From an uncultured Bdellovibrionales bacterium (GTDB lineage Bacteria > Bdellovibrionota > Bdellovibrionia > Bdellovibrionales > Bdellovibrionaceae), in the NCBI GenBank assembly GCA_903926205.1, contig CAIYID010000057.1, forward strand, positions 1 through 64,000: a stretch of DNA of 64,000 nt, in the 5' to 3' direction. The notes under the pieces were generated by a model. It was given only the letters and a program-made list of their open reading frames with translations, was not told the origin of the DNA and did no database searches. Shown here one piece after another: positions 51,368 through 60,548 of the stretch. Every line of letters starts with the position of its first letter. Position 1 is the first letter of the stretch. Made by a program: the position numbers and the translations under genes.

Positions 51368-52808
51368 TTTTAACCGGTTTTTCTGGTGTCTTTTCTGAGG
51401 GCTTATTGCTCGGTTTTTCGGAAGATTTCTCTGAAACCTTTTCTTCCTTCTTTTTTACGATGGACTCCAAACCGATACTTCGAAACGAACCTTCATCAAC
51501 CCCCACCATTGAGGGATATGTAGAAGATTTTGCTTGAACATAGATTTTAGGCAGACCCTCTATCGTCTTTTTATAAGTTGAGAAAAACTTAATTTCATAA
51601 ACAATTTTTCCCTGCTCATCGATAAATTGCACGTTCTGGTTTAAGCCTTGGCCCTTTTCTATTCCGTGCTCGGGCTCAAAATCCATAATTTCTAAATTCC
51701 GAACCAAGGCTAAAATAGCTTTGGGACGATCCACTTGATAGTCGAGAGTTTTGTCTTGATTATCGACCACCCAATCGTCATTTTTTAAAATAAAATCCGC
51801 CGTCAAATCCCCATTAAGGATATGCATTTTCTTAACATGAGTTTTATCGAAATCAAAAGGTTCGTGACGATCACGGAATGCTTCCAAACTCATTTTCAAA
51901 AATTTATCCATGTCTTGTGATGCAATTTTTAAAATTCGATGAGGATCAAAAGTTTGAACAAAGCTTTCCTTTTTCTGATTGCTAGCAAAGACCACTTTCG
52001 AAGGCGTCTGATCTTTTAGACCAACCTCAATTGTGAACTCAGGTTTATTCAGACCAAACTCTTTAAGTTCGTTCGGCGAAGCGACTCCCTCTTTTGAAAA
52101 ATCAATCGCGTTGACAGTATTCAACATATACACAAATTCATTGGACCTTGTTTGGTCAAGTTTCCATGAAGGTTTTACGGGAGCCGTCCATTGACTGTCC
52201 TTTTTCTCTATTCTAAAATTCTCTTTTCCATGATCGTATTTAAAGAAACCAATCTGAGCTGCCGATTTTTTTAATATTCTTTTATCCCGAAAAGCAAAGA
52301 GTCGTTTTTCGGTTTTGCTCAACCAGGTCGCTGCCGCGAGAAAAACTTGTTCTTCTCCTTGAATGCGCAGGTAACTATCGCCGGCAAAATTCTTTTTTGC
52401 CGAGACTTCGATCTTCAAACTTTGACCAGAATTAATTTTAAAACTCAGAGTCCCCGCCGGCTGATCAAGACCGTAAATTTTCCAGTCAATTCCAGCTCCT
52501 TTTTTTACGGAGTCCTTACTTTGCTCCAAAACCACACCGTCGATATAATCCTGGCAAGCCGCTTGGTCCGCTGTTTCTTGAATGGGTGACTTGATTTTCC
52601 AACCTTCGGGGCTTCGTTCAACAACAAAACCTGTCCCACCTGTCTTCGAAATTTCAAACTCACTGATTTGATCTTTATCAAACTTGACCAATCGATTCTG
52701 TTCAGCGTGGGCCTTTTCAGATTTCTTTTCGGACTGAAAATCATAGATTGAATAACCCACCGTTAAAATAGTGGTCACGATGAGAATCAGTGCACTTTTG
52801 TTTTTCAT
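51357..52808 (-). CDS. DUF4340-domain protein, partner of the GldFG exporter
   Basis: The protein has about 483 residues. The ATG at 52808 is in the TGATG shared with the gldG stop, with AGGAG 9 nt upstream. An N-terminal helix (residues 5-20, LILIVTTILTVGYSIYDF) is followed by repeats of the DUF4340 beta pattern (GWKIKSPI; YGLDQPAGTLSFKI; YLRIQGEEQVFLA). The C-terminal tail is Lys/Glu/Pro-rich (SEKPSNKPSEKTPEKP). DUF4340 proteins are common next to GldF/GldG-type ABC exporters; probably periplasmic. Confidence 0.88.
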   Translation of the reverse strand: MKNKSALILIVTTILTVGYSIYDFQSEKKSEKAHAEQNRLVKFDKDQISEFEISKTGGTGFVVERSPEGWKIKSPIQETADQAACQDYIDGVVLEQSKDSVKKGAGIDWKIYGLDQPAGTLSFKINSGQSLKIEVSAKKNFAGDSYLRIQGEEQVFLAAATWLSKTEKRLFAFRDKRILKKSAAQIGFFKYDHGKENFRIEKKDSQWTAPVKPSWKLDQTRSNEFVYMLNTVNAIDFSKEGVASPNELKEFGLNKPEFTIEVGLKDQTPSKVVFASNQKKESFVQTFDPHRILKIASQDMDKFLKMSLEAFRDRHEPFDFDKTHVKKMHILNGDLTADFILKNDDWVVDNQDKTLDYQVDRPKAILALVRNLEIMDFEPEHGIEKGQGLNQNVQFIDEQGKIVYEIKFFSTYKKTIEGLPKIYVQAKSSTYPSMVGVDEGSFRSIGLESIVKKKEEKVSEKSSEKPSNKPSEKTPEKPVKNEK

Positions 52809-54343
52809 CAGGAATATCTCCTTCGATACCAAAGCACTCCCCCAGACACAAAAAATAAAATTGGCAAGGGAATGATAAAGCCAAAAATCAGAAGTAAAAA
52901 TTGCATCTCTGACAGATTCATCTGGGTCATTTCCACTTCTTTGGGGCTAATGCTAATTAAGTTTTCATCTTTAGATAAAAAAGCCACTGAGTTCAGTGCT
53001 AAATCACGATTTAAATTTTGATAGAGATATTGATCATTCAGAAAATTTGCATCTCCGAACACCAAAAGATTAAAATCTTGTGTGGCATTGCTATCATATT
53101 TTCCCTTGAGAGCTAGAGCGAGAGTGAAAGGACCTTTGACTCCCGTTTTGTCAAATTTTGTGTCTGTGAAAGCCATGGCGCTCTCAGAGGTTTTCACAAG
53201 TTCTTCGGCCGTGATTCCCGCAGGCAAAGGCTCAGACTTATTGAGGGCCGTGGGCAATCGGAAAACCATGAATTGATTTCCTGCAAAAGGTTTTGTGATT
53301 TGATGAGTTGAAGAGAACACACTTCCACGGGCAAACCGGGGATCAACGCCAATGCCCATGGGCGTTTGCAAGATCGTTGCGATGTAGTTGTTCTGAGCCG
53401 TCACTCCCACTTTTTTCAAAATGGGTTCAAGACCTGTCTTGAATCCTGTCGACAAAGCCAGAATAACATTTCCGCCCTTTCTTAAATAGTCTTCGATCGC
53501 CTTCACTTCAACATCGAGAAAATTCATTCGCGGACCGATAATAAAAAGCATGTCTGCGTCCGCCGGAACCATTGTTGATTTTGTAAAAGAATGTTCCAAA
53601 ACAGAATAACGATTTCCTGTGAGCAATTCTTTTAGCATCGCGATAGAAGCACCGTCTTTCGCTGGCTGCACATCAAGCTCTGCATGGCCCGTCAACAGAT
53701 AGACTTTCTTTTCGCTCGCCCGAGTCACTTTCACGATGCCAGAAGTGATTTCTTGTTCTTCCGCTTTCTCTATCCGATTTTGACGACCCTCGTATTCCAT
53801 GATCACCACTTGGGTGCCTTGCTTAATATTGTATTTTTCAGTCAGATCCGGACGCTCGTTGATTTCTACAAACTCCAATTTAATTCGCTCACTTTGATCC
53901 TGATATTTCCTCATCAAATCGGTGAAAGAGCGCTTTAGATTTTCAACACCTTCCGTTCCATTTTTATAAAAATAGATAACATGCAAATCCTCTTTCAAAT
54001 CCTTCAAGAGTTTGACCGATTGATCTGAAAGTGAGTTCACCTTGGCCAGCGAAAAATCGAAAGTCCAATACTTCCTGACCGCAATAAAGTTAACCGCAAT
54101 CACAAGAACCAGAACGAGGCCGATCATTCCGCCCATGCTCATTCCTTGACGAGTGGTTTTCATTGAAAGAAATTCTTTGTAGAATTTTCGATCAATCCAA
54201 AATGCCGCCAACATAAAGCCGACAAAAAGACCAAGTGCCAGCCATAAAAAGGGGACCCAAGCTCCTAAAAGGAATCTCACCAAGGCAAATGAAACCAAGC
54301 TAATTCCCGACATTACAAAGAAAATTTTTCCTAATTTTCCCAT
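52808..54343 (-). CDS. gldG: GldG-like ABC transporter auxiliary protein
   Basis: The 511-residue protein has two to three N-terminal helices (including LVLVLVIAVNFIAVR), a large periplasmic ABC_transp_aux domain (FDFSLAKVNSLSDQSVKLL, then LLTGHAELDV and FLDVEVKAIEDYLRKGGNV), and a C-terminal membrane helix (FLLLIFGFIIPLPILFFV). This matches GldG of gliding bacteria. GGAGGT precedes the ATG, and the gene follows gldF with a 3-nt gap. Confidence 0.92.
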   Translation of the reverse strand: MGKLGKIFFVMSGISLVSFALVRFLLGAWVPFLWLALGLFVGFMLAAFWIDRKFYKEFLSMKTTRQGMSMGGMIGLVLVLVIAVNFIAVRKYWTFDFSLAKVNSLSDQSVKLLKDLKEDLHVIYFYKNGTEGVENLKRSFTDLMRKYQDQSERIKLEFVEINERPDLTEKYNIKQGTQVVIMEYEGRQNRIEKAEEQEITSGIVKVTRASEKKVYLLTGHAELDVQPAKDGASIAMLKELLTGNRYSVLEHSFTKSTMVPADADMLFIIGPRMNFLDVEVKAIEDYLRKGGNVILALSTGFKTGLEPILKKVGVTAQNNYIATILQTPMGIGVDPRFARGSVFSSTHQITKPFAGNQFMVFRLPTALNKSEPLPAGITAEELVKTSESAMAFTDTKFDKTGVKGPFTLALALKGKYDSNATQDFNLLVFGDANFLNDQYLYQNLNRDLALNSVAFLSKDENLISISPKEVEMTQMNLSEMQFLLLIFGFIIPLPILFFVSGGVLWYRRRYS

Positions 54344-54346
54344 CGC

Positions 54347-55120
54347 TCACCTCCAACGAGAACTTTCAACCACTCGTTCTGATAAAAACCCAAATAAAAA
54401 AACTAATGTTGCAAAGAAAACCAATGTGCCTGTTCGAATCGTTCCTTCAACCAAGGAAGATAGATGCTGACTGAGAGAAATATGCTCGAAAATTTTTCGT
54501 GCGAGTGGGCTATCCACGATTTCCCCACCTATTCCCACAAACCAAATGGCCACATTGAAAATCACGGCCATGACGTAGGACACGATGGCCGACTCAGTTA
54601 AGGATGAACAGAAAAGATTCATTCCGGCATAAACCGCACTCACTAAAAAAATTCCTAAGAAAGCAATTCCTAAAATAAGCCAATTCACTTTGGCAAAAAT
54701 CGAAGTGAACGCCGGATACAAAAATGCCAAACCTATGATCACTAAAATCGCGACCATCAATGCCAAATATTTACCGATCACAATTTGGGCCGAGGTCACA
54801 GGAGAAGTCAGAAGCAAATCAAAAGTACGCATTTTCCTCTCTTCTGAAAAAAGACGCATTGATAAAGCTGGGACCACCAGAATCAACATCAAATTCAAAT
54901 AGGAAAGGTGTCGAAGAAAAACGGCGTAATGAATATTCAACTGTTGTTTGGGAATCTGAGTCTGATAGACGTAATTTTGTAATTCTTGAGCAAAGATATT
55001 GAGCTGAATCGGATAAATCCAACTCATAATAACCGTGCAAAGTCCGCAAACCATAAAGAAATTTGGATTAATGAGAAATCCCCGCAATTCTTTTTGAAAA
55101 ATAGCTGATACTTTATCCAT
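54347..55120 (-). CDS. gldF: GldF-like ABC transporter permease
   Basis: The protein is about 257 residues from the ATG at 55120, which has AAGGAGG 7 nt before it and overlaps the gldA end by 8 nt. It has six membrane helices and the ABC-2 family segment RTFDLLLTSPVTSAQIVIGKYLA. It forms the membrane part of the GldA/F exporter. It resembles the ABC-2 subfamily with gliding and natA-like permeases. Confidence 0.92.
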   Translation of the reverse strand: MDKVSAIFQKELRGFLINPNFFMVCGLCTVIMSWIYPIQLNIFAQELQNYVYQTQIPKQQLNIHYAVFLRHLSYLNLMLILVVPALSMRLFSEERKMRTFDLLLTSPVTSAQIVIGKYLALMVAILVIIGLAFLYPAFTSIFAKVNWLILGIAFLGIFLVSAVYAGMNLFCSSLTESAIVSYVMAVIFNVAIWFVGIGGEIVDSPLARKIFEHISLSQHLSSLVEGTIRTGTLVFFATLVFLFGFLSERVVESSRWR

Positions 55121-56060
55121 GCACCACCTCCTTCGTCTCTTCGCCATAAGTGAGTTTCAAAAATACATCTTCCAAATCCGCTTTTGCAGAACTGATCTCC
55201 AGAAGTCCGTAGCCACGAATCATGACTTCTTTTGCAATGGATTCGATCACTTCATCTTGTTTTTCGGTATCCAGAGTCCAGTTGTTTCGAGTGGCTCCTG
55301 AATAAACCTTCATCACACCCTTCAAACCACTCAACACTCTCACTAAATCATCTTGAGGATTTTTAATGCGTAAATTGATTTTCTGAGCGCCACTTTTGAG
55401 CGCAGAAAGATTCTGCAAAGAATCTTCGGCGACGATTTTACCTTTATTGATAATAATGATTCGTTCACAGACCGCTTGTACCTCTGGCAGAATATGCGTC
55501 GATAAAATAATCGTATGCTTTCCCCGAAGCTCTTTAATGAGATCACGAATTTCAGAAACCTGTTTTGGGTCCAAACCCACAGTGGGCTCATCAAGAATTA
55601 ATACTTCGGGATCAGAAACCAAGGCTTGAGCGATTCCTACTCTTTGACGAAAACCTTTGGATAAATTTTGAATGAGTCGATGACGAACTTCTGTTAAATT
55701 TGTTTTTTCCAGCGCCATATCCACACTGGAAGTCAGTTTACTCTTCTCAACACCTTTGAGTTGCGCGACATAACGAAGATAATCTTGAACATACATGTCA
55801 TTGTACAAAGGGGGAGTTTCAGGCAAATACCCAATTCGTTTTTTCACTTCAAGAGGATCTTCAAAAACATCATAGCCGCTCACCCGAGCATAACCAGAGG
55901 TGGGGGCCATGTATCCAGTGATGATTTTCATCGTGGTTGATTTTCCCGCGCCATTGGGCCCAAGAAAGCCAACAACTTCCCCTTTTTTTACAGAAAAACT
56001 GAGCGCCTCAATGGCGTGTATTTCACCGTATTTTTTGGTCAAAGAACTCACTTCAATCAC
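55113..56060 (-). CDS. gldA: GldA-like ABC transporter ATPase
   Basis: The 315-residue ATPase carries Walker A (GPNGAGKSTT), the Q-loop region, the signature LSKGFRQRVGIAQ, Walker B (VLILDEPT) and the switch His in LSTHIL. A C-terminal extension of about 100 residues is as in ABC-2-type ATPases. Starts with GTG behind GGAGGT. First gene of the exporter group. Confidence 0.95.
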   Translation of the reverse strand: MIEVSSLTKKYGEIHAIEALSFSVKKGEVVGFLGPNGAGKSTTMKIITGYMAPTSGYARVSGYDVFEDPLEVKKRIGYLPETPPLYNDMYVQDYLRYVAQLKGVEKSKLTSSVDMALEKTNLTEVRHRLIQNLSKGFRQRVGIAQALVSDPEVLILDEPTVGLDPKQVSEIRDLIKELRGKHTIILSTHILPEVQAVCERIIIINKGKIVAEDSLQNLSALKSGAQKINLRIKNPQDDLVRVLSGLKGVMKVYSGATRNNWTLDTEKQDEVIESIAKEVMIRGYGLLEISSAKADLEDVFLKLTYGEETKEVVHG

Positions 56061-56161
56061 AAAGGACCTCCAAAAATCTTACAAGTCTTGAAGGCCAAAT
56101 TCTATTGGGATTGAAAAAAAAATCAACCTTCTTTCTTCGGATTCATGCAGAGAAAAAAGAA

Positions 56162-57487
56162 TCAATTTGACGCAAAACTAAAACTTCGTTCGTTTTGGAA
56201 GGTCACCAGTCCGGCAGACCCTTTTACTGGTTTGACAAATCGACATTCAGTAACAATAGCAATATATTTAATTCCTGCTGATATTTGTTTTTTTCCAAGG
56301 GATTCTTTGACCAGCCATTCCCCGACCTTGACAAAAACTGACTCTGGAACATTTTTGTTTTTTTCTCTAAATAAAATAGCATGAGCTCCGGGATAATCGC
56401 GCAAGTGAAACCACAAATCCCAGGGTCTTGCTTGACGCAGGATTGCGATATTATCCCTAGCCGATTTCCCAATAACGACCTCGAAATTTTCCTCTATAAC
56501 TAGTTTCCTGGTTTTAGCTTGAGCTTTTTTCAGCACCGCTTGAGCCGGGCTTCCCTTCGCGGAAATCATTTGTTTCTGCCAATTCCCCTCATTCAACGCC
56601 TGCCCTCGTTGCTCAATATCTTTTTGCAATTCAGCCAGCCGTTTTTCTGTGCCTTCAGCCTTGCGTCTGAAACTTTTCGCTTTTTGAAAACAACGCTCGC
56701 GATTTTCCGCGACGGAGAGCCTCGAATCGTACAAATCCTTCAGATGTTCCGGAATGATCGAGCTCTGCTTTAAGTGCTCGCCCAACTCGAAATAGCGAAC
56801 CACCGAGTTCTGAGCCAACTGCTTTTGTATGCCTTCGACTGCCTTTTGCTTTTTTTCAATTTGCTGGATAAAAACTTTCTTTGCATTTTCTTCTGCCGCT
56901 GAAGATGGTGGCGCTCTAGTCTCCCCAGTCAAAGCACCAGCGCTGATCTTATCCTCCGGACTAAATTGTTGATTCCAGTCGAGTGAATATTGCTGCCAAT
57001 CTCTGTCGGGCTCAATGGTCGTCGCTGGCGAAACCTCACTGATCCTTTGAGTTGGCAACTCTCGAGGTTTTGACCAAAAAATATTTTTTCCGTCAGCGCG
57101 CACGCTGAAATTCACATTTTTTGGAATCAAAAAACATTCACAATGACACTCACGAGGACTCTCTGCCACCAAAGCAGATAATTCAAAAAGCACGACCCGA
57201 CCACGTGCCTCATCAACTTTTATTTCTTTTAGACGAAGATTTTTTCCGTGCGCACTGAGAAATAAAGTGGTTGGTTTTGGTTTCTTTTTAATTCGTGGTT
57301 TTTTCAACAAGAAAGCCAGATCAGGATTTTGAGAGCGCAAATCAATACATAACCACGACGACCGCTGAAGGTAGAATTCCATGACGAGAATTTCACCATC
57401 CGTCCAAACATCCTGGAGTTGTGCTCCTTGAAGCTGACTTTCAAGCCACAAACAATAATTTTTTAATTGATTTACCGAAAGTGCCAT
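56162..57487 (-). CDS. NFACT-family protein (RqcH/FbpA-like)
   Basis: The protein has 441 residues: an N-terminal NFACT-N region (MALSVNQLKNYCLWLES; GKNLRLKEIK), a coiled-coil middle (about 195-310), and a C-terminal NFACT-R domain with GKSARDNIAILRQARPWDLWFHLRDYPGAHAIL region motifs (DLWFH and PGAHA). Bacterial RqcH recruits tRNA-Ala and tails nascent chains on stalled 50S subunits. This one is shorter (about 440 rather than 550-570 residues), mainly in the N-terminal part, so its activity cannot be assumed. It is 101 nt upstream of gldA. Confidence 0.85.
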   Translation of the reverse strand: MALSVNQLKNYCLWLESQLQGAQLQDVWTDGEILVMEFYLQRSSWLCIDLRSQNPDLAFLLKKPRIKKKPKPTTLFLSAHGKNLRLKEIKVDEARGRVVLFELSALVAESPRECHCECFLIPKNVNFSVRADGKNIFWSKPRELPTQRISEVSPATTIEPDRDWQQYSLDWNQQFSPEDKISAGALTGETRAPPSSAAEENAKKVFIQQIEKKQKAVEGIQKQLAQNSVVRYFELGEHLKQSSIIPEHLKDLYDSRLSVAENRERCFQKAKSFRRKAEGTEKRLAELQKDIEQRGQALNEGNWQKQMISAKGSPAQAVLKKAQAKTRKLVIEENFEVVIGKSARDNIAILRQARPWDLWFHLRDYPGAHAILFREKNKNVPESVFVKVGEWLVKESLGKKQISAGIKYIAIVTECRFVKPVKGSAGLVTFQNERSFSFASN

Positions 57488-57572
57488 ACTTTAGCAGAGC
57501 CTAGCACGGAACCAAAGTCCAATACACGCAGATTTTTCTAAATTAATTCCTGAATTAGCCGAAACAAAAAAT

Positions 57573-57836
57573 GTGAAAAGAGATAAACTTCTTGAAATTT
57601 TTAATCGCCGTTTGAAAGATTTGTCACAACCAAATCAAACTCAGGATGACCTGATTTTTAATGTGGTGGCTGACTATATTTTTCACTTGATGCAAATCGG
57701 AAATGTGCCGCAACAAATGCTCGATCATGTTGAGACCTATCTGAAAGAAGAAGTCTTAGAAATTTATCGTAAAAAAACTTATGGACATCACAATCTCTAC
57801 CAATTTCGTCTGCTCAAATTCAGAGTGAATTGTTAA
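57573..57836 (+). CDS. Small conserved-type helical protein, unknown function
   Basis: This 87-residue protein begins with a GTG at 57573 (no ATG in frame and no clear ribosome site). The sequence is helical, charged, and well formed (LLEIFNRRLKDLSQPNQTQD; IGNVPQQMLDHVETYLKEEV). It lies divergent from the NFACT gene. It lacks a signal peptide, so it is probably cytoplasmic. I do not recognise the family. Confidence 0.6.
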   Translation: MKRDKLLEIFNRRLKDLSQPNQTQDDLIFNVVADYIFHLMQIGNVPQQMLDHVETYLKEEVLEIYRKKTYGHHNLYQFRLLKFRVNC

Positions 57837-57869
57837 TCGCACTTCCTCTAATTGCTGAAGACAATCGCT

Positions 57870-58334
57870 TTACAGAGAATCCAAAGATACACCCTTAGGC
57901 ACAAGAGCGGGTAAATAGGCAAAGCCATGAAGATTGCGCATGTGGCCTCCAGAACTCACCACAATATTTGGCGCTTTCGTATTCATAATGCGTTTGCCTC
58001 TTTCTGGCGCTATTTTTTCCCGCTCGGTTTTGTACTCTGAATAATAAGAACCAAAAATCACTGAAAAATCTGGAGTCTTGATTCCCTGCCAACTCACCGC
58101 AAAAACCAATCCGGCGAGATCAGCATACTCTTTCAAAGTGGTTCCATCTAGCGTGATTTCATGAACTGTATAACCCACCGCTGGAGTTGTTTTTCGGCTG
58201 CGTGCTTTTAAAACTTTGACTTCATTTTCTGTAATCCTTGACTCAGGCTCACCCAAAGTTGCTTTGGCTCGCGAATCCATAAAAAATACTAAAAACATGG
58301 TGCAAAATATTTTACTCGAGTACCACTTTTTCAT
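57870..58334 (-). CDS. DUF2844-family exported protein
   Basis: The protein is 154 residues from the ATG at 58334 (AAGGAA before it). A signal peptide covers about 1-24. The mature part matches DUF2844: ATLGEPESRITENEVKVLKA, VGYTVHEITLDGTTLKEYA, GLVFAVSWQGIKTPDFSVIFG and a His/Gly-containing end (VSSGGHMRNLHGFAYLP). DUF2844 proteins are periplasmic or extracellular with unknown role. Upstream in-frame ATG at 58373 is less likely. Confidence 0.85.
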   Translation of the reverse strand: MKKWYSSKIFCTMFLVFFMDSRAKATLGEPESRITENEVKVLKARSRKTTPAVGYTVHEITLDGTTLKEYADLAGLVFAVSWQGIKTPDFSVIFGSYYSEYKTEREKIAPERGKRIMNTKAPNIVVSSGGHMRNLHGFAYLPALVPKGVSLDSL

Positions 58335-58493
58335 CAATGTTCCTTCAATTAATGAATCCCGTTCTCTGACCATAATACTGTGTCATTAACTTGCAATTTT
58401 GTCTCGTTTTGAATCGCCTGTTTTCGTCAAAATTCACAGTCCTAGATCTTTATCTAGTCGAATTGTAACCTCTTATAACCGATAAGAAATCTG

Positions 58494-60548
58494 ATGAAAA
58501 AAGGACAAAAGTTCTTTTCAGCTCTCTCTTTTTTTGAAGTTGTGCTTTTGGTTGGCTCCATTGGCATGATTGCCTATTTCAGTTTGCATTTTTTCAAACA
58601 ACATTTTCAAATTCAAAAAAATGAAGATGGAATTATTTTGGGAGAAATTACGTCCTTTCACGGGCATGTTCAGATTAAAGCCCCGGGCTCTTTCATTTGG
58701 ATAGAACCTTCTGCGCACACTCCTCTCGTGCTCGGCGATTCCTTGCGAACAGGACCAGATTCTGCGGCAAAAATTCTAGTCAATAATAAAACAATGAATG
58801 TCGAATCTTCTTCTCTGATTGTTTTTAAATCTAACAACAAAGAAGGACCCGATTACCAATTGGTGTTTGGACAAATTGAAGATCAGGAAGGCAAAGCTCT
58901 TTTGCAACCCAAAACAGAAACTAAACCAGAACAACAATTGCCAGCCAATCAATCTTTGTGGTGGATTCTGCCGGATCAAGATCATCTTTGGCTCAGTGAA
59001 AATGATCGTCAGATTAAAATTTCGTGGGGAGGAAATTTCCTTGGCCCCTATCATTTACGTCTGAGTTCAGATGGGAAATTAATCGAAGAAAGAACTGTGA
59101 ACGAATTTGAGACTCACTTTGATGATCTTGAAAGTGGCTCCTATCAATTGGAAATTTCACCCGATGAACTTAAGTCATATAAGCTCTCTCGCTCAATTTT
59201 TATTCAAGACTTGGTGGCTCCGGTGTGGAAAGTCCACGCCAGTGAGTTGACTCAAAACGAAGTACCAAAATTAGTTTGGACCAATCGCATGAAAGGTCGA
59301 TCCGAAATCGAAATTCATGATGATGAAAAAACTCTTTGGCATAAAAAATTAGAGGGAACTTTCATCGAACCCCCGAAGTTTTCAGAACCACCTTTCGCTA
59401 ATAAAAGTTTAGTCGCGCTAGTACGTACGAGATTACCTAACGGAAAAGTGACACCTTGGAGCGAACCTTTAGTTTTCAGAGCCCCTTCCCAAATGGAAAA
59501 AACAGAGCTCGTCTTTGATAAAAATTCAGTGGAATTAATTCCAAAAAATGAACATGAGTTTTCTTGTCGCCAAAATGTGAAATGGCGTTTGCCTCATTTT
59601 CAAAATCAGCTCTCCTACGAAATGCAATACCAAAACACGACGGTTTTTGTTGGCAAAATTTTGAGCCAAAAAATCAAAAAAAATGAAAACATTTTTTGTC
59701 CGCCTTTACCGGGCTCTTACCAAATCGTTCTCTTTGCCAGAGACTCCTCTGGGCGACAAGTTGGCGAAAGCCTTCCTATCAAAATTGAAGCCACTCTACA
59801 AAATCCAATTTTTCAGGAGCCCGGACTTTTATCAGTCGCTAAAGACGATTACCTTTTGAAATTGAAAAGTGAAGCCGGGTTCAGTTTAGAGACCTCTTTT
59901 CACAAGAGCGCCACTGAACCTAATCAATTCACTCCCGGCACCACGCTGACGGACTCCACACAATTAATCACACTTCCGAAAGAAGTCGATGGTTTGCGTG
60001 TTCGCTATCGGACGAGCCAAGGCCAAATTCTCAGTGGGTGGAGTCAACTCGTTCCTGTTATTAAGCCTCCAAAAATTGTTGAGCATAAACCAATGAAGAA
60101 AACAGAACCCCTTCCTGATGATGTCAGTTTAGTATTAAAGCCAAATGATAGCGGTCCGGTGTACACCAGTGAGCTTCCCAATGGATTGTGGGCGGACTTA
60201 CGTTGGTCTTCAAATTCAAAAGCGCTGTATTATGAAATTGAGCTCAGCGTCTCGGGAAAATTTACTGGCGAGCAAACAAAAAAGAAATTAAAAATTAATC
60301 ATTTGTATTTCTCATTCGATCATAGCAATGAAATTTACTGGAGAGTTCGAGCCAATTCAACCTTGGGCCTCGGCCCTTGGACCAGTCCCATCGTGGCACA
60401 CTCGCAAAGTATTAATTCCCAGGGCTTAGCAACGGCCGTTCCAGCAGAACAATCGTCAGGTCGTCGACGAGTGCGCGCCCCTGCCGACGCTTCTCAATCA
60501 CCGCAGAAAAAGAAATCAAAACTTCCTCAAGATCCGAAGACTCCCTAG
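58494..60548 (+). CDS. Large FecR-domain envelope protein
   Basis: The protein has 684 residues. An N-terminal helix (about 10-32) anchors it. Residues 45-125 are a FecR-type domain (GEITSFHGHVQIKAPGSFIW; GDSLRTGPDSAAKILV). The remainder is a series of beta-sandwich, fibronectin-III-like segments (QIKISWGGNFLGPYHLRLSS; ELPNGLWADLRWSSNSKAL). The last 45 residues are a Lys/Pro/Ser-rich tail encoded in the 137-nt overlap with the opposite-strand phosphatase gene. It probably lies in the periplasm, held to the inner membrane. Confidence 0.85.
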   Translation: MKKGQKFFSALSFFEVVLLVGSIGMIAYFSLHFFKQHFQIQKNEDGIILGEITSFHGHVQIKAPGSFIWIEPSAHTPLVLGDSLRTGPDSAAKILVNNKTMNVESSSLIVFKSNNKEGPDYQLVFGQIEDQEGKALLQPKTETKPEQQLPANQSLWWILPDQDHLWLSENDRQIKISWGGNFLGPYHLRLSSDGKLIEERTVNEFETHFDDLESGSYQLEISPDELKSYKLSRSIFIQDLVAPVWKVHASELTQNEVPKLVWTNRMKGRSEIEIHDDEKTLWHKKLEGTFIEPPKFSEPPFANKSLVALVRTRLPNGKVTPWSEPLVFRAPSQMEKTELVFDKNSVELIPKNEHEFSCRQNVKWRLPHFQNQLSYEMQYQNTTVFVGKILSQKIKKNENIFCPPLPGSYQIVLFARDSSGRQVGESLPIKIEATLQNPIFQEPGLLSVAKDDYLLKLKSEAGFSLETSFHKSATEPNQFTPGTTLTDSTQLITLPKEVDGLRVRYRTSQGQILSGWSQLVPVIKPPKIVEHKPMKKTEPLPDDVSLVLKPNDSGPVYTSELPNGLWADLRWSSNSKALYYEIELSVSGKFTGEQTKKKLKINHLYFSFDHSNEIYWRVRANSTLGLGPWTSPIVAHSQSINSQGLATAVPAEQSSGRRRVRAPADASQSPQKKKSKLPQDPKTP

